Counted from the first letter of the stretch, positions 33,489 through 42,710 are shown. The stretch: 64,000 nt of DNA from Nocardia jejuensis NBRC 103114 (GCF_001613145.1 NZ_BDBU01000032.1:62001-126000), one strand, 5' to 3'. The notes: generated by a model from the letters alone, not told the origin. Made by a program: numbers and translations.

Positions 33489-34529
33489 TCAGGCCGGGCG
33501 GGGGAGCGGGCGGCTCGGCGCCCCGAAGAGCTGGGCGTCGCCGTGGGCGCGCTTGAAGAACAGGTGGGCGTCGTGCTCCCAGGTGATGGCGATGCCGCCG
33601 TGCATCTGGACGGTTTCCGAGACCACGGAGTTGAGTGCGGTGACGGCATGCAGGCGGGCAGCCGCGACATCGACGGGTTCGGCGGTGCCGTCGGCGAGGC
33701 CCGCGATCGCCAGGTAGACGATCGAGCGGGTGGACTCGACCAGCACGTACATATCGGCCATGCGGTGCTTGAGAGCCTGGAAGCTGCCGATCGGGCGGCC
33801 GAACTGCACGCGGGACTTGCTGTACTCGACCGTCAGGTCCAGGCACTGCTCCGCCGCGCCGAGCTGCTCGGCAGCGACTGCCGCCCAGCCGATTTCGCGC
33901 AGACGAGCCAGATCGAGGTCGCCGAGCCGTCGGGCCGGGACGGCATCGAACTCGATCGTGGTGAGGCGACGGGTCGGGTCCATGGCCGGCACCACCGTGC
34001 GGGTGATGCCGGTGGCCGAACCGTCCACCTCGTGCAGGCCGTCGGCGGTCACCACCAGCAGGGTGTCCGCGCTGCCGTCGAGCACGTAATGGGCAGTGCC
34101 GGAGACGGTGTCGCCGTCGGAACGGACCCCGAAGGAGTCCCAGCCACTCGCGCCCGCCCAGCACACCGCGAGAGTGCGCGCACCCTCGGCCACCCCGGGC
34201 AGCAGCCGTTCGTTGGCCTCGGCGTCGCCCGCGAGCAGCAGCGCCTGCACCCCGAGCACGGCCGAACCGAGCATCGGCGGCGCGGCCAGCGTGCGCCCGA
34301 GTTCCTCGACAACCAGCAACGATTCGACCAGTCCGACGCCGACGCCGCCGAATTCCTCCGGAATCGCCAGCGCCGCGACGCCGACCTGCTCGCACAGCAG
34401 CGTCCAGAGCGCCGCGTCGTACCCGTTCTCGCCGTCGAGCCCGCGCCGCATGGCCGCGCTGGTGCCGTGCTTGCTCAGCACCGCACGCACGGTGGTCGCG
34501 AGTTCCTGCTGTTCGGCCGTGATGCTCAT
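33489..34529 (-). CDS. fadE33: Acyl-CoA dehydrogenase FadE33-like
   Basis: The 346-residue acyl-CoA-dehydrogenase fold protein is shorter than FadE31, as in Rv3564. The FAD-binding central and C-terminal helices (SRVQFGRPIGSFQALKHRMADM, MHGGIAITWEHDAHLFFKRA) are present. In this family FadE31 pairs with FadE32 or FadE33 as mixed oligomers in which one subunit supplies the catalytic acid. Substrates are short CoA esters from the last steroid rings. ATG 34529 is chosen; a longer reading to 34586 runs into an intergenic hairpin. It is last gene of the fadD3 operon. Confidence 0.85.
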   Translation of the reverse strand: MSITAEQQELATTVRAVLSKHGTSAAMRRGLDGENGYDAALWTLLCEQVGVAALAIPEEFGGVGVGLVESLLVVEELGRTLAAPPMLGSAVLGVQALLLAGDAEANERLLPGVAEGARTLAVCWAGASGWDSFGVRSDGDTVSGTAHYVLDGSADTLLVVTADGLHEVDGSATGITRTVVPAMDPTRRLTTIEFDAVPARRLGDLDLARLREIGWAAVAAEQLGAAEQCLDLTVEYSKSRVQFGRPIGSFQALKHRMADMYVLVESTRSIVYLAIAGLADGTAEPVDVAAARLHAVTALNSVVSETVQMHGGIAITWEHDAHLFFKRAHGDAQLFGAPSRPLPRPA

Positions 34530-34562
34530 GCATTCACTCCCATCGTGTCGAGGTACCGGGCG

Positions 34563-34588
34563 GGGTGCGCATCGGCCGACGCGCACCC
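34563..34588 (-). other. Hairpin between fadE32 and fadE33
   Basis: GGGTGCGC (34563-34570) pairs with GCGCACCC (34581-34588), with a 10-nt loop, in the 85-bp gap. It may be an attenuator or an mRNA stability element. Confidence 0.45.
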
Positions 34589-34614
34589 GTGGTCATGCTG
34601 CGGCGCAACCGCTT

Positions 34615-35682
34615 TCACGCAGGCGCTCCGGCGGTCTCCGCGCGCAGGGCGGCGGCGATGCGCGCGCGGTGCAGATCCGGCGTGCCCCAGGCCGAGCGCA
34701 GTGCGGTGACCTTGGTCAGCCAGAGCGAGAGGTCGAACTCGGCGGTGTAGCCGATCGCGCCGTGCACCTGGAGCCCGATGCGCGCGGCCTGGTACGCCGC
34801 TTCGCCGCAGGCGAGCTTGGCCGCGGAGACATCCCGAGCGCGGACTGCGGGATCGGTCTCGTCCTGCAGGGTCAGCGCGGCCCGGTAGAGCAGCGGTTGC
34901 GCCATCTCCAGTCCGATCGACACATTGGCCAGGTGATGCTTGATCGACTGGTACTGCCCGATCGGCTTGCCGAACTGCTTGCGCTGCTTCACATAGTCGA
35001 CGCTCGTCTCCAGCAGCGCGCGCCCCGCACCGAGCAGCTGCGCCGCCGTCGCGAGAGCCGCTGTGTCGAAGGCCTTTTCGACGGCTTCGCGCACGCCCTC
35101 ACCCTCGGCCAGCACCTCGCTGGGCTGCAGCGGGAACAGGCGGCGCGCGGCATCGATCGAGGTGACCGGCTCGCCCGCGGTGGCGACCGAAACCCGATCA
35201 CCCTCCGCGATCAGCACCAGGCCCGCGATGTCGGCATCCAGGGCGAGGGGAGCGCCGCCGGCCGCGGTACCGCCGCTCGCGGCGACCCCGGTTCCGGTCG
35301 CGACGGCCAGCGCGAGGGTCCCCAGCGTGGCTCCCTCGGCGAACTCCGGCAGCCACCGCGCGGCGAGCGCGCCGTCCGGAAGCGCCTGCAGCAGTGCGGG
35401 AATCGCGGCGGCGGTCTCCACCAGCGGCCCGGGCACGGCGGCCCGGCCGATCTCGGTGAACGCCACGATCAACTCCAGCGCACCCGCGCCGAATCCGCCG
35501 TTGTCCTCGGTGATGGTGAGTCCCAGCGTGCCCGCCTCGGCGAGCTGGCGGATCAGCGCCAGCCCGGTGGCGGATTCGCCCTCGCCCCAGGCGCGCACGA
35601 CGCCGGGGGTCTTGGCCGCCTCGCCCATCTTGCGCAGGCTGGCGGCGAAATCGATCTGTTCTTCGGTCAGTGCGAAGCGCAT
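34615..35682 (-). CDS. fadE32: Acyl-CoA dehydrogenase FadE32-like
   Basis: The 355-residue dehydrogenase subunit is N-terminally compact (MRFALTEEQIDFAASLRKM), with an Ala/Gly-rich central domain. QRKQFGKPIGQYQSIKHHLA and VHGAIGYTAEFDLSLWL mark the C-terminal domain. By order (fadD3, fadE31, fadE32, fadE33) it corresponds to Rv3563. It probably acts with FadE31 on HIP-derived CoA esters. ATG follows AAGAGGAC. Confidence 0.87.
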   Translation of the reverse strand: MRFALTEEQIDFAASLRKMGEAAKTPGVVRAWGEGESATGLALIRQLAEAGTLGLTITEDNGGFGAGALELIVAFTEIGRAAVPGPLVETAAAIPALLQALPDGALAARWLPEFAEGATLGTLALAVATGTGVAASGGTAAGGAPLALDADIAGLVLIAEGDRVSVATAGEPVTSIDAARRLFPLQPSEVLAEGEGVREAVEKAFDTAALATAAQLLGAGRALLETSVDYVKQRKQFGKPIGQYQSIKHHLANVSIGLEMAQPLLYRAALTLQDETDPAVRARDVSAAKLACGEAAYQAARIGLQVHGAIGYTAEFDLSLWLTKVTALRSAWGTPDLHRARIAAALRAETAGAPA

Positions 35683-35710
35683 GTCGTCCTCTTCTTTCGG
35701 CGCGAGGGTC

Positions 35711-36841
35711 TCAGCGCGGCAGGCCGAGCAGGCGTTCGGCGATGATGTTGCGTTGAATCTCGTTGGTGCCCGCGTAGATCGGGCCCGCCAGCGAGAAGAG
35801 ATAACCGTCGGTCCACGCCGATTCCTGTTCGGCGGCGGCACCGTGCAGATCCAGCGCGGTCTCGTGCATGGCGATATCCAGTTCGGACCAGAACACCTTG
35901 TTCACCGAGGATTCCGCGCCGAGCTGCCCGCCGTCGGCGAGACGGGTGACGGTGGCCCAGGTATTGAGCCGGTAGGCCTCGGCCCCGACCCAGGCCTCCA
36001 CCACGCGGTCGCGCAGGGCGGTGTCGGTCTCGGCGGCAGTGGCGCGCCACAGATCGATCAGCTTGGCGGCGGTGGCATTGAACCGGCCGGGGCTGCGCAG
36101 CGACAGGCCGCGCTCGTTGCTCGAGGTCGCCATCGCGACCTTCCAGCCGTTGTTCGCCTCACCGATCACGTCGGAGTCCGGCACGAACACGTTGTCCAGG
36201 AAGATCTCCGCGAACCCGGGCTCGCCGTCCAGCTGGGCGATCGGGCGCACGGTGACGCCCTCGGCCGTGAGCGGGAACATCAGGTAGGTGAGCCCGCGAT
36301 GGCGCTCGGCCTCCGGATCGCTGCGGAACAGGCCGAAGCCCCAATCCGCGTACGAGGCACGGGAACTCCAGGTCTTCTGGCCGTTGAGAATCCAGCCGCC
36401 CTCGCCGCGCGTCGCGGTGGAGCGGATGCCGGCCAGATCGCTACCGGCCTCCGGCTCGGACCACGCCTGTGCCCAGATATCGTCGGCGCGAGCCATTCTC
36501 GGCAGAATGCGGGCCAGCTGCTCGGGGGAGCCGTGCTCGAAGAGCGTCGGCGCGAGCAGGAAGATGCCGTTCTGCGAGACGCGGCCGGGCGCACCGGCGG
36601 CGTAGTACTCCTCCTCGAAGATGACCCATTCGGTCAGCGAGGCATCCCGGCCGCCGTATTCGGCGGGCCAGGCCACACAGGAGAGCCGGGCGTCGGCGAG
36701 CTTCGCCTCCCACGCGCGGTGGGCCTCGAAGCCCTCCTCGGTGTCCATCGACGGCAGGGGAGCGGCGGGAGCGTTGGCGGCCAGGAACTCCCGGACCTCC
36801 CGCCGGAATTCCTCTGTCTTGGCGTCGAATTCGAGATCCAC
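35711..36841 (-). CDS. fadE31: Acyl-CoA dehydrogenase FadE31
   Basis: The 376-residue full-length acyl-CoA dehydrogenase subunit has QAWSEPEAGSDLAG (substrate/FAD contact), GQKTWSSRASYADW in the beta domain and IYAGTNEIQRNIIAERLLGLPR at the C-terminus. It starts GTG directly after the TAA of the preceding crotonase gene, so translation is coupled. It corresponds to Rv3562 by sequence and order. Confidence 0.9.
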   Translation of the reverse strand: MDLEFDAKTEEFRREVREFLAANAPAAPLPSMDTEEGFEAHRAWEAKLADARLSCVAWPAEYGGRDASLTEWVIFEEEYYAAGAPGRVSQNGIFLLAPTLFEHGSPEQLARILPRMARADDIWAQAWSEPEAGSDLAGIRSTATRGEGGWILNGQKTWSSRASYADWGFGLFRSDPEAERHRGLTYLMFPLTAEGVTVRPIAQLDGEPGFAEIFLDNVFVPDSDVIGEANNGWKVAMATSSNERGLSLRSPGRFNATAAKLIDLWRATAAETDTALRDRVVEAWVGAEAYRLNTWATVTRLADGGQLGAESSVNKVFWSELDIAMHETALDLHGAAAEQESAWTDGYLFSLAGPIYAGTNEIQRNIIAERLLGLPR

Positions 36842-37813
36842 TTATTTCGCCCCGTTCGTCTTGGTGCCTGCGGCGGTATCGGTGTCGGCGCCGGTGTGGG
36901 TGTCGGCGCCGGTGTCGGCGCTGCGGGATTCCGCAGTCGCCGCCGCTGCCTTCATGGCCTTGATGTTCATGCCGCCCAGCGAATCCGCGTCGACCTCGGC
37001 ATTGTGTGCGTGTGCGAAATGGTGCAGGCCGAACACCGAGTCCATGCCCGACCGCATACCCATGAGGTCCTCGCACTGATTGACCGCGCGCTTGGCCAGC
37101 GCCAACCCGAACTGCGGCATCTGCGAGATCTTCCCGGCGAGCGCGAAGGTCTCGATCTCGAGCTCCTCCCGCGCCACGACCCGGTTCACCATGCCCCAGT
37201 CATAGGCCTGCGCGGCGCTGAACTGCTCACCGGTGAACAGGATCTCCTTGGCCCGGCGCGGCCCGATCATCCACGGGTGCGCGAAGTACTCGACCCCCGG
37301 AATGCCCATCCGCACAACAGGATCGGAGAAGAACGCATCCTCGGAAGCCACGATCATGTCGCACGACCAGGCCAACATGAGCGCCCCCGCGATGCACGCG
37401 CCCTGCACCATCGCGATGGTCGGCTTGGGCAGCTCGCGCCACCGGCGGCACATGCCCAGGTAGACCTCGGACTCGCGCGCGAAGCGCTGGTCGCCGCCGG
37501 GTCGGCCGACATGGTCCCACCAGGTGACGGCCTTGTTCTCGTAGCTGATGTGATGATCGCGCCCCGGCGTGCCGAGATCGTGTCCGGCGCTGAAATGCTT
37601 TCCGGCGCCCGCCAGTACGATCACCTTGACCTCGGCGTCCTCGACGGCCCGGGTGAAGGCGGCATCGAGCGCGTAGGTCATGACCGAGTTCTGCGCGTTG
37701 CGGTAGTCCGGTCGATTCAGGGTGACGACGGCGATCGGCCCGCGCTTCTCGTAGAGCACGACCTCACCCTCGTCGGGGACGGGCCCCGGGGTTGCCTGCT
37801 CGAGCGCGCTCAC
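36842..37813 (-). CDS. Crotonase-family enoyl-CoA hydratase with a hexapeptide-repeat tail
   Basis: The 323-residue crotonase has VVTLNRPDYRNAQNS and the oxyanion-hole regions AGKHFSAGHDLG and GACIAGALMLAWSCDM, then PVVRMGIPGVEYFAHPW. The tail from about residue 295 is low-complexity Asp/Thr/Gly/Ala (GADTHTGADTDTA), from an 18-bp DNA repeat. It lies between fadD3 (4-bp overlap) and fadE31. No such gene lies between these in M. tuberculosis as I recall, so its step in HIP breakdown is open. Confidence 0.88.
   Translation of the reverse strand: MSALEQATPGPVPDEGEVVLYEKRGPIAVVTLNRPDYRNAQNSVMTYALDAAFTRAVEDAEVKVIVLAGAGKHFSAGHDLGTPGRDHHISYENKAVTWWDHVGRPGGDQRFARESEVYLGMCRRWRELPKPTIAMVQGACIAGALMLAWSCDMIVASEDAFFSDPVVRMGIPGVEYFAHPWMIGPRRAKEILFTGEQFSAAQAYDWGMVNRVVAREELEIETFALAGKISQMPQFGLALAKRAVNQCEDLMGMRSGMDSVFGLHHFAHAHNAEVDADSLGGMNIKAMKAAAATAESRSADTGADTHTGADTDTAAGTKTNGAK
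36881..36916 (-). repeat. 18-bp tandem repeat in the crotonase tail
   Basis: Two consecutive 18-bp units, GGTGTCGGCGCCGGTGTG and the same ending in C, begin at 36881 and 36899. Each encodes six residues, so copy number can change without frameshift. Confidence 0.85.
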
Positions 37814-39357
37814 GCCTTCTCCTCACGTAGTTCTCGCTTGAGGACCTTGCCGGCCGCGCTGTACGGCAGCTGATCGCGGAACTCGACGAACCGCGGCACC
37901 TTGAAGTTGGCCAGCAGTTGCTTGGCGTGCGCGACAACGTCATCGACGCTCAGCTCCGCGCCGGGCTTGCGCACCACGAAGGCCTTGCCGACCTCGCCCA
38001 TGCGCTCGTCCGCCACCCCGATGACCGCGGTCTCGGCGACCCCGTCCAGCCGGGCCAGGGCCTGCTCGACCTCGGCGGGATACACATTGAACCCGCCGGA
38101 GATGTACAGATCCTTGAGCCGATCGGTGATCTTCAGGTATCCGCGCTCGTCGATGACGGCGACGTCACCGGTGTGCAGCCAGCCATCGGTGTCGATGGTG
38201 TCCGCGGTGGCCTGTGGATCGTCCAGGTATCCGAGCATCACCTGCGAGCCGCGGATCAGCAGTTCGCCGTTGTCGGCCAGCTTGATCTCGAAGTCGCCGA
38301 TGGCGCGTCCGCAGGTGTTGGCCACGGTCTCCGCGGAGTCCTCGGGTCGGCACATGGTGCCGAATCCGCCGGACTCGGACAGCCCATAGGCGGTCAGCAC
38401 GACCTCGAATTGCAGTGCGCTGCGCATTCTCTCGATGAGCACGACCGGAACGGTGGCCGCACCGGTGACCGCGACCCGCAGTGTCGAGAGATCGGCGTCG
38501 TGGCGGGCGGGATGCTCGAGAATGGTCTGGTAGATGGTCGGCGGCCCGGTGAGCACGGTGATGCGCTCGTCGTGCACCAGTCGCATGGTCTCGGGAACGT
38601 CGAACACGGCCTGCGGCACGATGGCCGCGCCGGTCACAAGGCAGGCGAGAATGCCTGCCTTGTAACCGAAGTTGTGGAAGAACGGCGGCACCACCAGATA
38701 CCGGTCGGAGCTGTTCAGCGTCGAGCACTCGGTCCAGGCCCGCGCGCCCGCGAGCGCTTGGCGGTGCGCGATCAGCGTGCCCTTGCTGCGCCCGGTGGTG
38801 CCGGAGGTGAACAGGATGTCGGAAAGGTCGTCCGGCGAGACGGATTCGGCCCGCGCGATCACGTCCTCGAGGCTCACGGCCTCGGCGAGCTTCGGCAGGT
38901 CGGACCAGACGATGGCGTCGGCGACCGGTTCCTCGCGCTCGGAGGGGATCACGATGACGGTGTCGATCGCCAGTTGCGGTGCGGCGGCGCGCAGTTCGGC
39001 CAGCCGGTCGCGGCCGAGGAAGGCGCCCGCGATGAACAGCGCCTTGGCATCGACGCGGTCGAGCACGTCGGCGGCCTCGTCGGCGACGTACCGGGTATTC
39101 AAGGGAACGATGGCCGCGCCCACGTAGTGGGTGGCCAGTACCGCGGTCACCCAGTGATGGGTGTTGGGAGCCCAGATGCCGATCCGGTCGCCACGCCGCA
39201 CGCCGCGCGCGATCAGCACGCGGGCGGTCTCGCGGACCGAGTCGAGCAGTTGCGTCCAACTCAGGCGCACGGCACCGTCGGCGACGGCGGGCGCCGAGCC
39301 GAAGACGCTGGCCGCCTCGTGCAGGGCGAGCGGTGTGGTCTGTGGCGGGGATGTCAC
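37810..39357 (-). CDS. fadD3: HIP-CoA ligase FadD3
   Basis: The 515-residue adenylate-forming ligase activates 3aalpha-H-4alpha(3'-propanoate)-7abeta-methylhexahydro-1,5-indanedione (HIP), the two-ring product of HsaD, to its CoA ester. That CoA ester is also the KstR2 inducer. Motifs are FTSGTTGRSKGT (P-loop), AYGLSESGG, GWLHTGDVAV and the C-terminal lysine in AAGKVLKRELREE. The start is GTG with GGAGGA just before. It is first gene of the minus-strand KstR2 operon. Confidence 0.94.
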   Translation of the reverse strand: MTSPPQTTPLALHEAASVFGSAPAVADGAVRLSWTQLLDSVRETARVLIARGVRRGDRIGIWAPNTHHWVTAVLATHYVGAAIVPLNTRYVADEAADVLDRVDAKALFIAGAFLGRDRLAELRAAAPQLAIDTVIVIPSEREEPVADAIVWSDLPKLAEAVSLEDVIARAESVSPDDLSDILFTSGTTGRSKGTLIAHRQALAGARAWTECSTLNSSDRYLVVPPFFHNFGYKAGILACLVTGAAIVPQAVFDVPETMRLVHDERITVLTGPPTIYQTILEHPARHDADLSTLRVAVTGAATVPVVLIERMRSALQFEVVLTAYGLSESGGFGTMCRPEDSAETVANTCGRAIGDFEIKLADNGELLIRGSQVMLGYLDDPQATADTIDTDGWLHTGDVAVIDERGYLKITDRLKDLYISGGFNVYPAEVEQALARLDGVAETAVIGVADERMGEVGKAFVVRKPGAELSVDDVVAHAKQLLANFKVPRFVEFRDQLPYSAAGKVLKRELREEKA

Positions 39358-39390
39358 AGGGGTCCTCCGGCGTCTGGGATCGGTCTAACA

Positions 39391-39404
39391 AGCAAGTGCT
39401 TGGT
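39391..39404. promoter_or_regulatory. KstR2 operator, fadD3/fadE30 intergenic
   Basis: AGCAAGTGCTTGGT matches the KstR2 consensus AnCAAGnnCTTGnT exactly. It sits between the divergent fadD3 and fadE30 starts and can repress both. Confidence 0.92.
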
Positions 39405-39408
39405 AGGT

Positions 39409-39414
39409 TACTCT
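39409..39414 (+). promoter_or_regulatory. -10 element of fadE30, leaderless
   Basis: TACTCT begins 5 bases after the KstR2 site and is followed by six bases (ACGGGG) and the GTG at 39421. Confidence 0.6.
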
Positions 39415-39420
39415 ACGGGG

Positions 39421-40647
39421 GTGAGCATGATCCAGACCCCCGAACCGGCCAGCGGGACAACCTCCGAGGCGGATATCGCTTTCCGCTCCGAAGTGCGGGA
39501 ATGGCTCGCCGAAGCCCTGAACGGACAGTTCAGCCACCTGCGCGGACTCGGTGGCCCCGGCCGCGAGCACGAAGCCTTCGAGGAGCGACTCGAGTGGGAC
39601 CGCGCCCTCGCCGCCGCGGGCCTCACCTGCCTCGGCTGGCCGAAAGAGTGGGGCGGCCGCGACGCCACCCTCGCACAGCAGGTCATCTTCCACGAGGAAT
39701 ACGCGAAGGCCGATGCGCCCAGCCGCGTCTCGCACCTCGGTGAGGAACTGCTCGGCCCGACCGTGCTCGCCTTCGGGACGCAGGAGCAGAAGCAGCGCTT
39801 CCTGCCCGGCATCCGCAATGTCACCGAGCTGTGGTGCCAGGGCTATTCCGAACCCGGCGCGGGCTCGGATCTCGCCGCGGTCTCCACCTCGGCGTACCTG
39901 GACGGCGACGAATGGTCGATCACCGGCCAGAAGGTCTGGACCTCGCTCGCGCACCTGTCGGACTGGTGCTTCGTCGTCGCGCGCACGGAGAAGGGATCGA
40001 GCCGGCACCACGGTCTCTCCTATCTCCTGGTGCCGATGAAGCAGCCCGGCGTCGAGGTGCGGCCGATCATCCAGCTCACCGGGACCGCGGAATTCAACGA
40101 GGTCTACTTCGACAATGCCCGCACCGCAGCCGATCTCGTGGTCGGTCAGCCCGGAGACGGGTGGAAGGTCGCGATGGGCACGCTCACCTTCGAGCGTGGC
40201 ATCTCCACCGTCGGTCAGCAGATCCGCTACGCGCGTGAGCTCGCGGACCTGGAGGCGGTCGCCCGCAAGAACGGCGCCATCGACGACGCGGTGGTCGCGG
40301 ATCGCTTCGACAAGGCGTGGGTGGGCCTGCGCGTGCTGCGCGCCCATGTGCTGCGCACCCTCGAATCCGGACACGACGGCGCATCCGTCGACGCCCGCAC
40401 CGCGGCCGGTCAGGCCTCGGTCACCAAGCTGCTGTGGGCCAACTGGCACCGCGATCTGGGCGAGCTGGCCATGGACGTGCTCGGCGCGCCCGGCCTGATC
40501 GCCGACGCCGAGGGCGATGATCTCAACGCCTGGCAGCGCATGTTCCTCTTCACTCGTGCGGACACCATCTACGGCGGGTCCAACGAAGTGCAGCGCAATA
40601 TCATCTCCGAGCGGGTGCTCGGACTTCCCCGAGAGGCTCGTCCATGA
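39421..40647 (+). CDS. fadE30: Acyl-CoA dehydrogenase FadE30
   Basis: The ~408-residue dehydrogenase acts early on HIP-CoA side-chain beta-oxidation, by analogy to Rv3560c. WCQGYSEPGAGSDLAA, TGQKVWTSLAHLSDWC and IYGGSNEVQRNIISERVLGLPRE are present. Start: GTG 39421 fits the leaderless promoter pattern; ATG 39427 is the alternative (2 codons shorter). The stop overlaps ipdF in ATGA. Confidence 0.92.
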   Translation: MSMIQTPEPASGTTSEADIAFRSEVREWLAEALNGQFSHLRGLGGPGREHEAFEERLEWDRALAAAGLTCLGWPKEWGGRDATLAQQVIFHEEYAKADAPSRVSHLGEELLGPTVLAFGTQEQKQRFLPGIRNVTELWCQGYSEPGAGSDLAAVSTSAYLDGDEWSITGQKVWTSLAHLSDWCFVVARTEKGSSRHHGLSYLLVPMKQPGVEVRPIIQLTGTAEFNEVYFDNARTAADLVVGQPGDGWKVAMGTLTFERGISTVGQQIRYARELADLEAVARKNGAIDDAVVADRFDKAWVGLRVLRAHVLRTLESGHDGASVDARTAAGQASVTKLLWANWHRDLGELAMDVLGAPGLIADAEGDDLNAWQRMFLFTRADTIYGGSNEVQRNIISERVLGLPREARP

Positions 40648-41468
40648 GTGAGCGCAGCGAACGCCCAGCCGGCGCCGTTGATCTGTCCGTCGCCCCCGAG
40701 ATCGTCACGGGGCACAACCTGCTCGCGGGCAAGACCGCGGTCGTCACCGCGGCGGCGGGTACCGGCATCGGTTCCGCGACCGCGCGCCGCCTGCTCTCCG
40801 AGGGCGCGGATGTCGTCGTGTCGGACTGGCACGAGCGTCGGCTCAAGGAGACCGAAGAGGCGCTGAAGGCCGAATTCCCGGACCGCAGAATCGCTTCCGT
40901 GGTCTGCGACGTGAGCAGCACCGAACAGGTGGATCAGTTGATCACCGCGGCCGTGCGGGCGCTGGGCCGGATCGACATCATGGTCAACAACGCCGGCCTG
41001 GGCGGTGAGACGCCGGTCGTGGACATGACCGACGAGCAGTGGGACAAGGTCCTGGACATCACCTTGAACGGGACCTTCCGCGCCACCCGCGCGGTGCTGC
41101 GGTACTTCCGCGAGGCCGGGCACGGCGGCGTCGTGGTCAACAACGCCAGCGTGCTGGGTTGGCGCGCGCAGCACGGCCAGGCGCATTACGCCGCGGCCAA
41201 GGCGGGCGTCATGGCGCTGACCCGATGCAGCGCCGTCGAGGCCGCCGAGTACGGCGTGCGGATCAATGCCGTGGCCCCGAGCATCGCGCGGCACGCGTTC
41301 CTGGACAAGGTGTCCTCGAGCGATCTGCTGGATCGCTTGGCCGCCGGTGAGGCGTTCGGTCGCGCGGCCGAGCCGTGGGAGGTCGCGGCGACCATCGCCA
41401 TGCTGGCGAGTGATTACACCTCGTACCTGACGGGTGAGGTGGTTTCCATCTCCAGTCAGCGCGCCTGA
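40644..41468 (+). CDS. ipdF: SDR oxidoreductase IpdF
   Basis: The 274-residue short-chain dehydrogenase has AAAGTGIGSATARRL (cofactor loop), NNAGLGG, Ser in NNASVLGW and YxxxK in HYAAAKAG. IpdF (Rv3559c) interconverts the 5-hydroxy and 5-keto forms of HIP-derived CoA esters. It is co-translated with fadE30. A terminator follows at 41495. Confidence 0.92.
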   Translation: MSERSERPAGAVDLSVAPEIVTGHNLLAGKTAVVTAAAGTGIGSATARRLLSEGADVVVSDWHERRLKETEEALKAEFPDRRIASVVCDVSSTEQVDQLITAAVRALGRIDIMVNNAGLGGETPVVDMTDEQWDKVLDITLNGTFRATRAVLRYFREAGHGGVVVNNASVLGWRAQHGQAHYAAAKAGVMALTRCSAVEAAEYGVRINAVAPSIARHAFLDKVSSSDLLDRLAAGEAFGRAAEPWEVAATIAMLASDYTSYLTGEVVSISSQRA

Positions 41469-41494
41469 GTGCTGTCCGTTTAGTCCGTATTTAC

Positions 41495-41529
41495 CTGTGG
41501 CCCCGCCCGATTACCGGGTGGGGCCACAG
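41495..41529 (+). terminator. Terminator after ipdF
   Basis: CTGTGGCCCCGCCCG (41495-41509) pairs with 41515-41529 (15 bp with one G-T), 5-nt loop. TCTTT follows. Confidence 0.85.
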
Positions 41530-41772
41530 CTCTTTCGCCGCGATTGCCGATAGCGGAGCTGATTACCGCTCCGCGCAATCGAATTCGTGCATTCGCCCGA
41601 TGTGGAAAGCCGTGCCCACGGGTCGCAGTTTTTCTCACCGAGCGTGCCGAAGGCCGCGGCGGAGCGCTTTTTATTCGCGGCGGGCCCTTCTGGGGAAAAA
41701 GGCTGGCGCGCTATCGGTGTCCCTGTGCAATCCTGGGATAGGCCGGTTCCGCACAGTCGAAGGGCACGACCC

Positions 41773-42528
41773 ATGGGTCCGGATCGCCGTTACGAAGCAA
41801 CCCACGAACAAGCCCGCGAGGAATTGGAACTCGAGCTCGTCCGCGAGGTGGTCCTCGCGCGCCGCAGGCTCGACAACGTAGTTCTGGCCGCACTGACATT
41901 GGGTGCGGAATTGCTCGAACACGACTCCGAGCGGGCCACCGCGATGCGGGCCGCGCAGATCCTGGAGCAGCACGCCGTCGACGAGAGCGATATCGCTCGC
42001 GATCCTCGCGGCGCCCTGAACCGGGACATGATGCGAGACCGCCGGCGCGCCTATCGGATCGGCCTCGCGCGTGAGGCGGGCCATGGAGATTCCGAAGCCG
42101 AGCAGCGGCGCCGAAGACAGACGGCGCTCCTGCGGGAAGTGCGCTCCGACCTACTCGAGGTGGTGCGCGACTGCGGCAGGCTCAGCGTCGATCACGTCGC
42201 TTTCACCGATGTCATCGCGCAGGGATTATGCGCCGCCACCGATAAACTGGTCATCGGCGCGGATATGGAGACATACCGAGCCTGGCAACGCGGAATGATT
42301 CTCAAGATCACCGAAGAACCCAGCCCCGACGGCGGTCCACCCCGCGTCATGGCAACGGTCGATGCCGGCCCCGGCCGCGGTCTCCTCACCGTCGAATGGG
42401 ACAGCCAGGAACGACGCCTGGCGCTCGTGGCAAGAATGGCCCGAGCCGGAATTTCCCCGGTAATAATCTGCGACCGCCTACTCGCCGACTTATCCGTATC
42501 GTCCCCGCTGCGCTACTCGGTGCGCTGA
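41773..42528 (+). CDS. Hypothetical protein between ipdF and kstR2
   Basis: 251 residues, family unknown. The N-terminal half is charged and helical (EQAREELELELVREVVLARRRL, then Arg-rich). The C-terminal half is mixed alpha/beta, with YRAWQRGMILKI and GRGLLTVEWDSQERRL. No signal peptide or membrane span is present. GAAGGG lies about 13 nt before the ATG. Longer in-frame readings from 41587 show no codon bias. It has no KstR2 site of its own and is preceded and followed by hairpins, so it is probably not part of the steroid regulon. Confidence 0.65.
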   Translation: MGPDRRYEATHEQAREELELELVREVVLARRRLDNVVLAALTLGAELLEHDSERATAMRAAQILEQHAVDESDIARDPRGALNRDMMRDRRRAYRIGLAREAGHGDSEAEQRRRRQTALLREVRSDLLEVVRDCGRLSVDHVAFTDVIAQGLCAATDKLVIGADMETYRAWQRGMILKITEEPSPDGGPPRVMATVDAGPGRGLLTVEWDSQERRLALVARMARAGISPVIICDRLLADLSVSSPLRYSVR

Positions 42529-42628
42529 GACCCGAACCGGGTCCCGGGCGAAGGTCTGCGTGCGGTCCGAAGGTTGGTGCGGTCGGCGTGAAGCCTCGAA
42601 AGGGTCCGGGCGGAGCCTGAACGGGGTC

Positions 42629-42678
42629 CGGGGCGAAGCCCCGAACGCTCACCCCGGGGGTTCGGGGGCGGAGCCCCC
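42629..42678 (+). terminator. GC-rich double hairpin between the hypothetical gene and kstR2
   Basis: CGGGGC-GAA-GCCCCG (42629-42643) and GGGGGC-GGA-GCCCCC (42664-42678) form two short hairpins with GNA loops. They are embedded in repeats of the type GGGTCCGGG from 42541 on. Likely transcription end of the upstream gene. Confidence 0.6.
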
Positions 42679-42710
42679 CCCTGAGAGCTACGAGAGTCGG
42701 ACTCCCCTCG

